A stretch of 64,000 nt of DNA, from positions 22,732,449 through 22,796,448 of the forward strand of contig OX411546.1 of the NCBI GenBank assembly GCA_948146395.1. The letters run 5' to 3'. Each line of letters starts with the position of its first letter. Within the stretch, counting starts at the first letter, position 1. This DNA is from Fragum whitleyi. Its lineage: Eukaryota; Mollusca; Bivalvia; Cardiida; Cardiidae. The notes below the pieces were generated by a model. That model was not told where the DNA came from. It ran no database searches and saw nothing but the letters and a program-made list of their open reading frames with translations. A program made the position numbers and the translations under genes. Of the stretch, positions 12,401 to 21,890 are shown one piece after another.

Positions 12401-15400
12401 AAAAATAGGCTGTGGTGTATAAGAAAAGTTGAATTCTATTTACTTTATCTATCTCTTAAAATTATGAGCACACACTTTGAGCTCAGAAAATCTCTTTCCA
12501 AAGTGAAATCCAAGAAATTGAATTTATAGTTGTTAATCATTTAAGGTAGTGGACCTGTAATAGTTCCACAACGTTTCAGAAGCCTTGACTTTTAATACTG
12601 TTTACCAAGGTTTCCTAATGATTAACATGCTGTCCCAAATGTTGTGGAACTATTAAGGGTCCATTACCTTTAATGCTGTGTTAATTAAAAAAAAGAAATA
12701 AGACTCTTTTCAAAGTGAAAGAGGTTGCAGAGGAAAAGCAGTCTACACAAAATCAATAAAATTTCCTTTTGATAAGAAAAGAATTTTTGGATATGCTGAT
12801 TATAAAAACGTAACCCTTCACATGAAAAGGGACCATCTGGGAAAATTCTTTAAATAAATATTTGTAAAAGAGATTGGTTCTAGAACAGGCCAACCAGAGG
12901 TTGAATTTCAAAAATTCTTTCTCAGGAAGATAGATAATTTATTCTAGATTCAGAAAATTAGTAAAGCGCAAAAAGTTTTGACCCTAGTCAGTTTGAGCAA
13001 TCTGACAAGGGTGGATTCCTTGCACAATTCCCAATTGGTCCCTTTTTGCCTGAATATACTAAATATCAATGCTTGATTGTGTGGTTAACTATATTTGTCA
13101 ATTATAATATTAAATAATCCTTTACCAAGAAAAAAACTATTGATATTAGGTATCTCTGATTTAATGTTTAGGGATCACATGCTTTGTATTGTCTGTTTGT
13201 TTAACTATACAGGTTTTGAATGAAGAAGAAAAAGACAGACTGACCAGTAACATAGCTGGACATCTGAAGGATGCTCAAGAATTTATCCAAAAGAGGGCTG
13301 TTGGTAACTTTGCTCAGGCTGATCCTAAATATGGAGCAATGATCCAGAAAAAATTGGACAGCTACAAGGCCAAGAATAAGGTTTGTAAACAGATATTGCC
13401 ATTTTTAGCTCCACTGGCCGAAGGCCAGCGAGCTATTGTCATGGCGAGGTGTCCGTCGTGCGTCCGTCCGTCCGTCCGTGCGTGCGTGCGTGTGTGCGTA
13501 AACTTTTCTTTAAACATCTTCTCCTCCTAAACCAATGGGTGGATTTTGACGAAACTTGGCCAGAATGTTCCTTGGGTGACCCTCTTCTAAAGTTGTTCAA
13601 GAAATTTGGATTGACCCCCAAATATGGGCGTGGCAGGGCGGGGCTTATTTTGACCCCGAAATCTTTGAACGACATCTCCTCCCAAACCATTGGGCCAATT
13701 TCAATGAAACTTTACCAGAATGTTCCTTTGGTGACCCTCTTCTAAAGTTGTTCAAGAAATTTGGATTGACCCCCAAATATGGGCGTGGCAGGGCGGGGCT
13801 TATTTTGACCCCAAAATCTTTGAACGACATCTCCTCCCAAACCATTGGGCCAATTTCAATGAAACTTTACTAGAATGTTCCTTGGGTGACCCTCTTCTAA
13901 AGTTGTTCAAGAAATTTGGATTGACCCCCAAATATGGGCGTGGCAGGGCGGGGCTTATTTTGACCCCGAAATCTTTGAACACCATCTCCTCCCAAACCAT
14001 TGGGCCAATTTCAATGAAACTTTACCAGAATGTTCCTTGGGTGACCCTCTTCTAAAGTTGTTCAAGAAATTTGGATTGACCCCCAAATATGGGCGTGGCA
14101 GGGCGGGGCTTATTTTGACCCCGAAATCTTTGAACGACATCTCCTCCCAAACCATTGGGCCAATTTCAATGAAACTTTACCAGAATGTTCCTTGGGTGAC
14201 CCTCTTCTAAAGTTGTTCAAGAAATTTGGATTGACCCCCAAATATGGGCGTGGCAGGGCGGGGCTTATTTTGACCCCGAAATCTTTGAACCACATCTCCT
14301 CCCAAACCATTGGGCCAATTTCAATGAAACTTTACCAGAATGTTCCTTTGGTGACCCTCTTCTAAAGTTGTTCAAGAAATTTGGATTGACCCCCAAATAT
14401 GGGCGTGGAAGGGTGGGGCTTATTTTGACCCGAAATCTTTGAACGACATCTCCTCCCAAACCATTGGGCCAATTACAATGAAACTTTACTAGAATGTTCC
14501 TTGGGTAACCCTCTTCTAAAGTTGTTCAAGAAATTTGGATTGAACCCCAAATATGGGCGCGGCAGGGCGGGGCTTGTTTTGACCCCGAAATCTTTGAACC
14601 TCATCTTCTCGTAAACCATTGGGCCAATTTCAATGAAACTTTATTAGGATGTTCCTTGGGTGACCCTCATCTAAAGTTGTTCAAGAAATTTGGATTGACC
14701 CCCAAATTTATGTAGGCTTGGCAGGGCGGGGCTTATTTTGACCATGAAATTTTTGAATGACATCTCCTCCTGAACCATTAGGCCAATTTTAATGAAACTT
14801 TACCAGAATGTTCCTTTGATGACCCTCATCTAAAATTGTTCAAGAAATTTGGATTGGATGAGATCCACTGGATCAATAGAATTCAGGTGAGCTGTTTACG
14901 GCCATTCTGGTCCTCTTGTTTCAATCTACATCTAAATAGTTTTCTTTCTTGTAATTTTACATATAAGTTAATTAAGTTCATTCCTTCATAAGTCAGTTTC
15001 AACCTAGAAAAAGTCTGAATTCCTTCTGAATGTTGTTCACTTTCATTACCTTCAATTTGCAATATCTCTCTTTCAAATCTTGAGATTTTAAGCCAGTGGA
15101 GCGATACAGGCCCTCTTGGGCCTCTTGTTAACCAAAACCTTGTAACTACAGCTTTATTCAAGCTGTAGTTACAAAGTTTCGGTCGTCTATCAATAATATT
15201 ATCAATCATTTCACAAAATTATGTTTGTATATTCAAACTCATAATCTTGAATCACTGGTTAAGATTGTGAATTTCAAGGAATATTATGATTACATACAGA
15301 CCTATCAGCTAATCCTGCGCACATGAACGCCAAGTACAAAGTTTCTGTAAAGATTACTCACAAAAAATCAACACACGACTGAAATTATTTACCTTGATTT

Positions 15401-18400
15401 TTGCTAGTTTAATGACATGTTGTCTACAACAAAATGTAACTAAGATTACACTAACTGGTGTTGAACAGAGGAACTGTCGTGTTTTATCAATGTAGTTTTT
15501 GTTGGCTAAACCTGCACAGTTCAGGAAAGAACCTTACGCTAATGCCTGTAAAACTGTTAGAATTAAGAAGAAAAATATCTGATATTAAAACTCATGCAAA
15601 TTTTTTGGTTAAAATTGACTTAATGATTGAACTTTTGAATAAGAAAAAATTGTTAGGATTAGGCTATTTAGCTGCCATTTTTTGGGCTATACGTTATATA
15701 GCTGCGCAGCTTTAGAAGCTGCCCAAAATTACCTGACATGAGTGTAAATTTAATTCATATTGAGCGACATAAAACTGAGATTTATAAAAAGAAACAGATA
15801 ACACCAGGGCCAGAGGTTATAAAACTTTTCTCAGGCTCAACTGAGAATTTCCTCAAATTCTAAATTTAAATAAATTTATGAAAATAAAAGATAATATGAA
15901 TATGTTGTTATTTATAACAACTTATTCATATTATCGTTTATGTAAATACATTGAAATTAGTATTAAAACAGAATTACAGCTTCAATCTCAAATTGAAATT
16001 TGAGAAAATTTGGAATTGAGAATAAGAAAAGTTTTATAACCTCAGGCCCTAGAGTGATATTTTTATCATGTTACACTTAAAGAAAGGCCAGACTATTAAG
16101 GCTTGCATTCTTTAGATTCTTTTTGATTCATAATTGAGGTAAACTCTGGAGATGCAGATGCTCACAGGATTTATGAAAATACATCTTTTTATCCGAACAT
16201 TGTGATAATCAATGTGGATTCCCTAAAGGTAGTGGACCCCTCATAGTTCTGCAACATTTCAAAAGTCATGAAATTTTACAGTCTTTACCAAGGTTTCCTA
16301 ATTAGGAAACCTTGGTTATTATTGTGAAAGATCGTGACATCAAAAGTATTGCAGAACTATTATCTGGTCCACAACCATTAAAATGCAACATTTGGACTAA
16401 ATCATAACTCTGTTAAAAGTGACTTATAGTTTAAAGCAATATTGTTAAAAGCAGAATTTACTGTCTTTTCTGAGGACATTAGAATATGACTAGTTTAATT
16501 TGCAATAAGCCACTGTAAGTATTTCTAAATATATCGGGAATTAATATTTTGTTTAGACATGTCCTAAAGAGAATGGAAAGGTAAATATACAATACACTTA
16601 CTGTATTACAAAGTATTATACAAATATTTCTGTTTGCAGGAATTAACTAATATTCTCTGGATAACTTTATAATGCTTCACTTATATAACTTATATAGAAT
16701 TTGGTTGAAAAATAAGGATCTGTACTAAAAAATTGCTACTTGCATTTATAAATACTGTAACTGTTCTTGAAATACTTGCGTCCTTCAAAATGTACCCTTC
16801 TGTATGTAATGTTATCATGCACCCCTTTGAAAAAGAGGGGGTATATTGCTTTGAACTTGTCGGTCGGTCCATCAATAGAACATTTTTTTCCCTGAGCATC
16901 TCAAAAAGTATGCAAACTAGAAACATGAAACTTCACATGTGGATAGATCTCATTGAGAAGAAGTGCAGTGCATAAGAATCATAACTCTACTCATCATATT
17001 TTGTGAGTTATTTCCCTTTGTTGATTGACAAAGAATAGGCTATTGACCTGCTTTTATGGTGGGGCATAAATGTTTTACAAACATCTCTTGTTCTAATACA
17101 TTTTTATGCCCCCACATTGATAGATTTTGGGCATATTGTTTTACAGGTGTTTGTCTAATTGAGAGAAATCCCAAGGTGTTGCCTTGGCATTACTGTTGTT
17201 ATTATCATTGTAATGGGAAAACTTTGACATTTTGTGAGATCTCTGGTATAACTGAAGAAATGCATATGAAACTTGTTAAACATGTTTAAACCTTGATTTA
17301 TTTTATCAGAAATTTGACCTCTGTGGAAAAATGCTAAAATAATAATTACTGACATATTTTATCAATTAGCAAAATATATATTACATTCTTTACTGGTTAT
17401 TATTACGTGGTGTCCGTGGTCTAGAGGTAGAGCATCTGCCTCTTGACTCAAAGGTCCTGAGTTCGATTCCCGGGAGCGGCTATCGATCTTGGTTCCCTCA
17501 TTGGCCCACACATTCGGCTCGAGTACTGGTGAATTTTCCAGGAAGCAGAATCGAGAGGGATTAATCTTAGTTGTAAGAACTTGTTTCCCAATCAATGTAA
17601 AATAAATAGGTTTAAACTGTTTATTATTCATTCTGCAAAGCCGAGAAGGAATTATCAGATTTTTATTCATCAAAATAGCAGGGGTCAGATTCAGTTCAAT
17701 AAAACTGCGCTGTACTTTCTTAATTTTTAAAGAGCAACCAATACTAAAAATGGGGATAACTCAATATATATATTTCTTGAGCCCACTTGCAGTGTGTAAG
17801 ACATATTTGTCATTATGACAAGTCCATGTATTGTTCATGTATTAGAGTGCCCATATAACCATATAAACAGTGAATTTGTGTGACAGTCATCATTTGGCTA
17901 GGTCATAGCTCCTACAATTGTGGATGGATTTCAAAAAACAACTTGACACAATTTGTTTTGCATCATGTGTGGATGTGATACTTGAAAGAAATTTTCAGAT
18001 AGGTCCAAGCTCAAGGTCACATCTCAAGATCAAAAGCCTTTGCCAACTCAGCACCAGTTGTCCTGGGATATTTGGTTCAATTTACATGTAAATTGGTCAA
18101 CTTTATTGTTTTGATTAGATGTTAGACAAATTATATATTATTGATAACATTGTAGACAGTACCCTCTTGTGATTGAATTAGGGCCAGTATGACCCCCTTG
18201 TTTCTGTGATAAGACCTACCTTATTAACCCTTGTCATGCTGAATAAAAAATCTTGGCAAAATTGTAGCGAAATCAAAGGGCTCAAAGCACTGGACACACT
18301 AAATGTTAGTCAGTATTCATTTTGAAAAATTAAATTTTTAAGCTTTTCTGGTTTCAAAAAAGGAAAAACAGGTGGTATATACAAAGATCAGACCGCACAT

Positions 18401-21057
18401 AAGTGCAGGCTGATGTTTGTCTATAGCTCCTGCCAAGGCAGGAATATTCTGGGTTCAGCATGGCAAGGGTTAAGTTTTTATTGGCTTGGCTGTTCTGGAG
18501 AAAATCCCTTGTATTGCTAAAGCCTTGGTGTGGTCTTTGTTGTCTTTGCCATGTGAAAACTGACATTTTGAGATATCTCTGGTTCTACTGAAGGCATTCA
18601 CATGAAACTTGGCACACATGTATACTATCGAAAGAGCAACCCATACAGTAAAGGGGGATAACTTTAGATGCGTTCTGTTTAAATTATGCCCCTTAGATTT
18701 TTTTAATCATTATCTAAAACCCAACAGCCAAGCGTATGCACTCACAGGCTAATCCCTTTTTAAAAGAAACACTGGAAATGCCAATATTTACTGGGGTCCT
18801 GCAAGTTTTGTATTGACCCATTTGCTATTTATCACTAGGTGTGGATAAGTACTGTACAAATTTCAAATAAGGGGCGCATAATGCAATAAGTTGGTAAAGT
18901 AAGTTCATTGAGCACACATGGTTGTCATATGGGTTAACACATACATTGTATTATATTCAAGTAATCAGAATAACATTGTGTTTTGTGGAGACTCCACGGT
19001 TGTTCATAACTTGTGAGATGGCAAAAAAAGCCAAAAGGAGTATCAAGATAAGCTTGTGTATGACATTTCCCACAATTTTATCTGGGCATGATGGAGCCAT
19101 GGAGATCCCAGGGCATCCACACTGTATTAAAAATACATGTAAACCTGTGCTTGACATTTCCAACTACTTGAACATGAGTGAGGCACAAACAAGCAGCCAC
19201 CTAGCTAGTAACACATTGTAATTAGAAGTTTCGATGTCTGTCTAAAAATACAAAGAAACCTTATTTATCCAGAGAACATAAAGTGAAGACTCTGGTCAGA
19301 CTGTGCAGATGCACAGGCTGGCCAGAGTCTTTGCTTGATGGACTTTTCAAACTGTTGGAAATGTCATGCACAGGCTCAAATATTCTCAGGTTTAGAATAT
19401 TGACAATAGTCCCTAGCTATCTATAGAGTGCTGGGAATACCCTATATTAAACTATTTTCCCTTTGCATTCAGTTATCCTTTCACCACATAGCAATTCTTA
19501 TCCAGATTCGGATAAACTGATGTGTCATACAAGACAGGTTGATCTTCGGAGAATGTGACATACGCACACAACACAGTTGTACTTACATTGAATTATATTG
19601 CACCAATGTTTATCTTCTCAGCATGATTGATATATTGCTTATGATTTGTTTTAAGATAGTTTGAGGCTTATGTGATATGCTCATGTACAGTTCTGGATTT
19701 AATGTCGTAGTGAAATCATAATTGAGAAAAAATATTGTTTCACAAGAGGCCCCTTGGCCCTAAAGTATTCAACTGGGGCATTGCTTACAAAGGTAGCCAA
19801 ATGTCAAATCTATCATTTTGAACTGTATCCACATTCAATGTAGACATTCAAGTTTTAACCCTTTGCTGTTTAATTCCTGCTTTTTTATGTGTCTGTGATT
19901 TTATGATTGAGAAAACTTTGTGAAAAAAGAAGAAATTGCTTCTGACAAGAAATTTCTTCTTTTTCCACACTATTTTCTACCCTACTGAATGTCTGTTTTT
20001 TCAAATTAAATCCACTTTAAATTTTTGTCTGCAAAACCTTTGAATTTGGATAAGTCCAAAATTTTGTAAATTAGGAAAGGGTCAAGTACATGTATTTACA
20101 AAAAAATTAGCTCAGTGGCCTAGTTTTCTTTTACATGACTAGACAAGAATTTTGCTTAAGATTTATACCATGAAACATTTTAAGTTTCAAAACATTTGAG
20201 AAAAAATTTTGCTTCAAGAGAGTAGATATTATTTTTCTAAATTTCAACCCTGTGACCAAGGGTTTGAAGCCACATGACCAATATCAAATGCATCACTCAT
20301 GAAGACCAAGTTTTAAGACATCGAGACTAAAACATGGCCTCTTGGTTCAAAAACTTGACCAAAGGGTCATACTTTCTGGGTTGGGGGATGGGGGGGGGTG
20401 TATTGTTAATCATTCAAGATGATAAATTGTTAGTACCAGGTCAACCATTTCTGTCATTTTTCATGGACAAAGGTTTGAAAATATGTCATCTACAAGGTCT
20501 TTAAACTTATATCAAAATGAATGTATCAATTTTTCCCTTTCCATAATGTTTCTATCCAAATTCTTGGCTAGATAGTTTTGATTTGTAGGTTCTCTGAATT
20601 TGGGCTCAAATCATGGTGTCTAGTATTATGCAAATATTATTCATCTGGCAGGGCGTGGCTTAGCCATGACGTAATTTGGCGAGTTTACTTTTCAATACTT
20701 TGGGCTCTTTCAAAAGTTAGTCCACAATTATCAGTAATACATGCAAATAACTATAAATAAAACCAAAAATATTTACATGCTCAGAGAATGTGAAAACATT
20801 TCATGGTTTTGTATCCAAGGCCTCGTAACTTCAGCCAACATATTTATACAATTCAAGGTCTCAAGTTATTTAAGTCGACTATCGATAGAATTAAGTAATT
20901 GTAAATAAAATCTGTTTCACCTAAACCTTAAGTACAATGACCCGTTTATTAGGCCCCGCCCTGCCAGGGCAATAATCATGGATTATAATAAGTTTAATTT
21001 GTTGTTTTCTATATCTTTCAGAGAGCATCCGGATCAGCCATTTCAGCACAATTGTAA
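3258..21057 (+). CDS. CAT: Catalase, 3' seven coding exons (gene partial at left edge)
   Basis: Exons join 3258..3437, 5115..5306, 8224..8376, 9439..9577, 12108..12259, 13213..13380, 21022..21057 (1020 nt, 339 codons plus TAA), all GT-AG and in phase. Catalase converts H2O2 to water and oxygen, mainly in peroxisomes, using haem and bound NADPH. Seen: the DPDM start aligns to about human residue 178; NADPH-contact positions equivalent to H194, F198, S201, R203, N213, Y215 and K237 are kept, H305 is Q; the proximal haem signature RLFSYSDTH holds the ligand tyrosine (Y358 equivalent). The C-terminus is AQL, a plausible variant PTS1. The exons with the distal His and Asn lie left of base 1; nothing matching them is in 1-3257. 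Introns are full of repeats and of degenerate copies of the gene's own exons. Family assignment is very secure; exon ends rest on splice consensus and phase. Confidence 0.96.
3540..3905 (+). pseudogene. CAT: Tandem degenerate copies of the 3' half of CAT exon 1
   Basis: Three successive copies start near 3540, 3707 and 3813 with GGTTACAGATTTATGAATGG-like sequence and run through the exon end; the first two keep TTTAAGGTAAG donors and downstream intron. The first lacks about 26 nt (NDEPVYCKF region); the second keeps most codons; the third is decayed and abuts a family B repeat. The unit also includes the small hairpin at 3475..3535, so that hairpin predates the duplication. Confidence 0.88.
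3911..4616 (+). repeat. Family B repeat (copy 1)
   Basis: Hairpin ACCTACGAAGTAGAGGGGGG-TAT, (GTCT)n/(CCGT)n, four units of about 145 bp with CGTTTCCGGACTCTAACTCA and GGTCAAGGTCACAGTC, ending GGGGGGTATTAGTCCGCTCT-GCGACAGTTCTAG. Confidence 0.85.
4885..5070 (-). repeat. Family E copy, rearranged
   Basis: Contains TTGTACTGGTGTAAGATAC, CTAGCCTCC and GTTGAAAGTGGCTTTCATCC. It ends about 45 nt before the CAT exon 2 acceptor. Confidence 0.55.
5115..5306 (+). CDS. CAT: CAT window exon 2
   Basis: Acceptor CTACACAG, donor ACCAAG|GTACAT; 64 codons, phase 0 at both ends. The product includes [20 protein letters not shown] and FNPFDLTK-like [10 protein letters not shown], matching the central catalase core. 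A decayed copy lies at 7429..7505. Confidence 0.95.
5408..7277 (+). repeat. Family A repeat (copy 2) with about 165-bp tandem array
   Basis: Same termini as copy 1. The core has about eight units (5690..6960) with TTCACCAGGTGCGGAGCACC and GATGATCAGCATATGGACC. An 18-G run lies at 6963..6980. Lies in CAT intron 2. Confidence 0.87.
7318..7349. repeat. Perfect short hairpin
   Basis: AGATCAGCCTGCACA / TGTGCAGGCTGATCT, 15-bp arms around TT. The same sequence forms the inner hairpin of M2-type MITEs, so this is probably a remnant. Confidence 0.6.
7429..7505 (+). pseudogene. CAT: Decayed copy of CAT exon 2 fragment
   Basis: AATGCCATCGTTGAAGGAGA then GTACCCGTCATGAACACTAC parallels the exon 2 stretch encoding [16 protein letters not shown], with a stop where Trp should be and further drift. 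Weak similarity to the end of exon 1 also appears at 7686..7732. Confidence 0.75.
7738..7905 (-). repeat. Family E copy
   Basis: GTGCCAATGGCGGCACTCAA, CCACTAATGGGTTGATAGTC, GCAGCTGGAGGCTAGGAAAG and GTTGAAAGTGGAGTAAAACC. Confidence 0.65.
8224..8376 (+). CDS. CAT: CAT window exon 3
   Basis: Acceptor GATTTCAG, donor TTACAG|GTATGC; 51 codons, phase 0. It encodes [20 protein letters not shown] through [10 protein letters not shown] to SPDKMLQ. The position equivalent to human H305 (an NADPH contact) is Q here. A SINE sits in the intron with its target duplication at +5 to +14 of this exon's donor. Confidence 0.95.
8391..8605 (-). mobile_element. tRNA-derived SINE (copy 3) in CAT intron 3
   Basis: Reverse-orientation member: tail first, then the TCGAACTCAGGACCTTTGGG B-box region and CACGGACACC head. 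Perfect 10-bp duplication GCAGTTTAAC at 8381..8390 and 8606..8615, i.e. intron bases +5 to +14 after CAT exon 3. Confidence 0.9.
8693..8797 (+). pseudogene. CAT: Partial duplicate of CAT exon 3 with intact donor
   Basis: From AACCCAAAGAACTATG to TTACAG|GTATGA it repeats the second half of exon 3 with an open frame ([20 protein letters not shown] ... KMLQ) but no acceptor or first half. Following intron sequence also matches the real exon's intron, without the SINE found there. A third decayed fragment is at 9165..9220. Confidence 0.88.
9439..9577 (+). CDS. CAT: CAT window exon 4 (haem-ligand tyrosine)
   Basis: Acceptor AATTTCAG, donor CAAG|GTAAATAT; 46 codons plus one base. It holds the proximal haem signature [14 protein letters not shown], whose Tyr is the axial haem ligand in catalases, followed by [11 protein letters not shown] and [10 protein letters not shown] hAT-like element starts at intron base +9, and the eight intron bases before it are its target duplication. 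Confidence 0.96.
9586..10314. mobile_element. hAT-like non-autonomous element at the CAT exon 4 donor
   Basis: Terminal inverted repeats TAGGGATGGGAATGAGTA and TACTCGCTACCATCCCTA. Perfect 8-bp target duplication GTAAATAT at 9578..9585 and 10315..10322, as expected for hAT elements. 729 bp with no transposase frame. The left duplication is exactly bases +1 to +8 of CAT intron 4. Confidence 0.9.
10362..11300 (+). pseudogene. CAT: Array of about nine degenerate CAT exon 4 fragments, one inverted
   Basis: Fragments resembling CAACTGTCCATACAATACAA-ATGTGAGAAACTATC and/or CAGATAACCAAGGTAAATA recur near 10362, 10437, 10541, 10665, 10803, 11047, 11166 and 11272; an inverted fragment is at 10768..10803. 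All have stops or deletions; several keep the CAAGGTAAAT donor. A Tigger-like MITE (10842..11019) interrupts the array, and a 33-bp inverted repeat (10701..10733 with 11020..11053) frames it. Confidence 0.85.
10842..11019. mobile_element. Tigger-like MITE inside the CAT exon 4 copy array
   Basis: 178 bp with termini CAGTCAAACCTGTCTTAGC and GCTTAAGAAAGGTTTGACTG, TA on both sides (10840..10841, 11020..11021), and internal tandem TTAAGCAAGC-type motifs. Confidence 0.82.
11615..12017. mobile_element. Dispersed element M5 (copy 1)
   Basis: GTTTATAATATGACGGGACG ... TGGAATAACTATGCAAATGA ... ACAGATAAAAACTCGGCACA-GCCTCGTTTTTATCTGT ... TTCAATGACCACTC. Copies also at 31247..31616 and, inverted, 35375..35815. 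Confidence 0.8.
12108..12259 (+). CDS. CAT: CAT window exon 5
   Basis: Acceptor TTCTATAG, donor AACAAG|GTATGG; two bases finish the Gly codon begun in exon 4, then 50 codons: [10 protein letters not shown] ... [20 protein letters not shown]. Phase and similarity agree with the C-terminal catalase region. Confidence 0.94.
12276..12342. mobile_element. Short hairpin MITE M4
   Basis: AGCATAAAACTATTGTAGGT-GCCTATAGACATATCTATAG; it begins about 17 nt after the CAT exon 5 donor. Confidence 0.65.
12541..12673. mobile_element. Foldback MITE M1
   Basis: TTAAGGTAGTGGACCTGTAA at left and GGGTCCATTACCTTTAA at right; one inner arm is deleted. Confidence 0.75.
13213..13380 (+). CDS. CAT: CAT window exon 6
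   Basis: Acceptor CTATACAG, donor AATAAG|GTTTGT; 56 codons, phase 0: [10 protein letters not shown] ... [21 protein letters not shown] ... YKAKNK, the helical C-terminal part. A family A repeat begins about 22 nt after the donor. Confidence 0.94.
13403..14921 (+). repeat. Family A repeat (copy 3) with 155-bp tandem array
   Basis: Terminus TAGCTCCACTGGCCGAAGGC, (CCGT)n and (GCGT)n microsatellite at 13450..13500, then about 8.5 units of exactly 155 bp (13520..14860), ending GGCCATTCTGGTCCTCTTGT. The repeated 66-residue - strand frames are array translations. Starts about 22 nt after the CAT exon 6 donor. A second family A terminus is at 15092..15129. Confidence 0.9.
15804..16054. mobile_element. 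Palindromic MITE M3
   Basis: CAGGGCCAGAGGTTATAAAA at left, TTTTATAACCTCAGGCCCTA at right, central hairpin GATAATATGAATATGTTGTT. Confidence 0.8.
16223..16380. mobile_element. Foldback MITE M1
   Basis: AAAGGTAGTGGACCCCTCAT at left, AGGTTTCCTAATTAGGAAAC-CT at the centre, TCTGGTCCACAACCATTA at right. Confidence 0.78.
16818..17096 (+). repeat. Family G repeat (copy 1)
   Basis: CACCCCTTTGAAAAAGAGGG-GGTAT hairpin, GGTCGGTCC, CTAGAAACATGAAACTTCAC, then GTTTTACAAACATCTCTTGT. Other copies are at 30965..31235, 36373..36658 and 57766..57915 on the opposite strand. Confidence 0.8.
17405..17620 (+). mobile_element. tRNA-derived SINE (copy 1)
   Basis: tRNA-like head GTGTCCGTGGTCTAGAGGTA with B-box-like GAGTTCGATTCCCGGGAG, then a conserved body (CCACACATTCGGCTCGAGTA) and tail AATGTAAAATAAATAGG. 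Flanked by TTATTATT at 17397..17404 and 17621..17628. Not a functional tRNA. Confidence 0.85.
17640..18220. other. CAT intron 6 stretch with no supported feature
   Basis: No coding similarity, terminal repeat or hairpin could be assigned; part may be a decayed GGTCA-rich repeat core (CAAGGTCACATCTCAAGATC). The rest of this 7.6-kb intron also has plain AT-rich parts at 15.2-15.8, 16.4-16.8, 19.4-19.7 and 20.4-21.0 kb. Confidence 0.45.
18224..18473. mobile_element. Foldback MITE M2
   Basis: Termini TTAACCCTTGTCATGCTGAA and TTCAGCATGGCAAGGGTTAA, with an inner hairpin AGATCAGACCGCACATAAGT-GCAGGCTGAT. Also at 24435..24664, 32975..33221, 39293..39539 and 47786..48988 (split). Confidence 0.83.
19140..19400. 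repeat. Dispersed repeat, second copy of the 2.7-kb family
   Basis: CTTGACATTTCCAACTACTT and GAAGACTCTGGTCAGACTGT with inverted ACAGGCTGGCCAGAGTCTTT. Confidence 0.6.
19742..20347. repeat. Region framed by family A-like ACAAGAGGCC termini
   Basis: Starts ACAAGAGGCCCCTTGGCCCT and ends near ATGGCCTCTTGGTT in inverted orientation. The interior is AT-rich without clear units. Confidence 0.35.
21022..21057 (+). CDS. CAT: CAT terminal coding exon, C-terminus AQL
   Basis: Acceptor ATCTTTCAG at 21013..21021, then [11 protein letters not shown] and TAA. Short and weak in similarity, but phase, acceptor and position fit: vertebrate catalase ends in ANL, a non-canonical peroxisomal signal, and AQL is a comparable PTS1-like tripeptide. 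The intron before it is 7.6 kb. Confidence 0.78.
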   Translation, partial: RASGSAISAQL

Positions 21058-21890
21058 GACCACCAGTCTCTTGAATCACCATTGTAAGACCACAGTCTCT
21101 GTAAGCATGATCCTTACCTGTTGGAAAGTCAGCTCATACACCACAGTGATTAGATGAACAAGACATTAGTAATTCTCATTAATCATTTATTTTTATGGAC
21201 TTCTATGCTTAAAACATTTGATATATAAAACATTCAATCGGAACACCACTCTGCCAATCTCACGATCAACCTCGGATGTACATAGACAGACTATTTTTAA
21301 AAATTATGGGAAAACATTGGAAAAACTCGATGACGTCAGTTTAAATGGCGTTTAACTCACCCTCGAAACTTTGAGTGAAATCATTCGATGTCGTCAACGC
21401 TACTCGTTTAAGTCACTGACGTGAAACCATCATATCCGATTATGAATATCTTTAGATTCTTAAATAACAGATGAAAAATCTTAATTTTTGAGAATGATTA
21501 GTCATTCTCAAAAATCAAGATTTTTCAGCCGTTATATACTGTAAAAGATATAAATCTACAGTGCTAGTTTTTCTTACCATGTTTCCGCCAAACAAAATGC
21601 ACGATTTTGGTACATACCCATCCTCCTTACATACATCTGTGGTATGTTGTAGTTTAGGGAAATGGCTGAGGGATGTTCCCAATGATAAAGCATTGTGTTC
21701 ATGCATCTTATTTCTCCTGAATGTTATTTGGTGGAGATTGAAAAAGTTATGTCATAATTGATAAATTTATGTCATGAGAATGATACATATAGATAAAATT
21801 TTGCTTTGAAAGTGAAATTTGCCTAACTGTTCCCTATTACTGTGTTTCTGTAACATTGTGTATTAATAAAATGAGCAAAAATTCACAGCA
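21058..21890 (+). other. CAT: Likely CAT 3' UTR with poly(A) signal
   Basis: After the stop codon there is no further coding similarity. A canonical AATAAA lies at 21865..21870, giving a probable cleavage site near 21885. Within it, 21472..21530 forms a strong hairpin with near-perfect arms on both sides of GATTAGTC. The UTR extent is inferred, not measured. Confidence 0.45.

Noticed and set aside
13439..14459. Series of 64-83-residue - strand frames with nearly identical sequence ([19 protein letters not shown])
   Set aside because: They recur every 155 bp because of the DNA tandem array; 155 is not a multiple of three, so the frames overlap and shift, as expected for a non-coding repeat.
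17405..17480. Possible tRNA gene
   Set aside because: The head has A/B-box-like sequence but is followed by a conserved body and tail and is flanked by a target duplication; three more copies exist, so it is a SINE.
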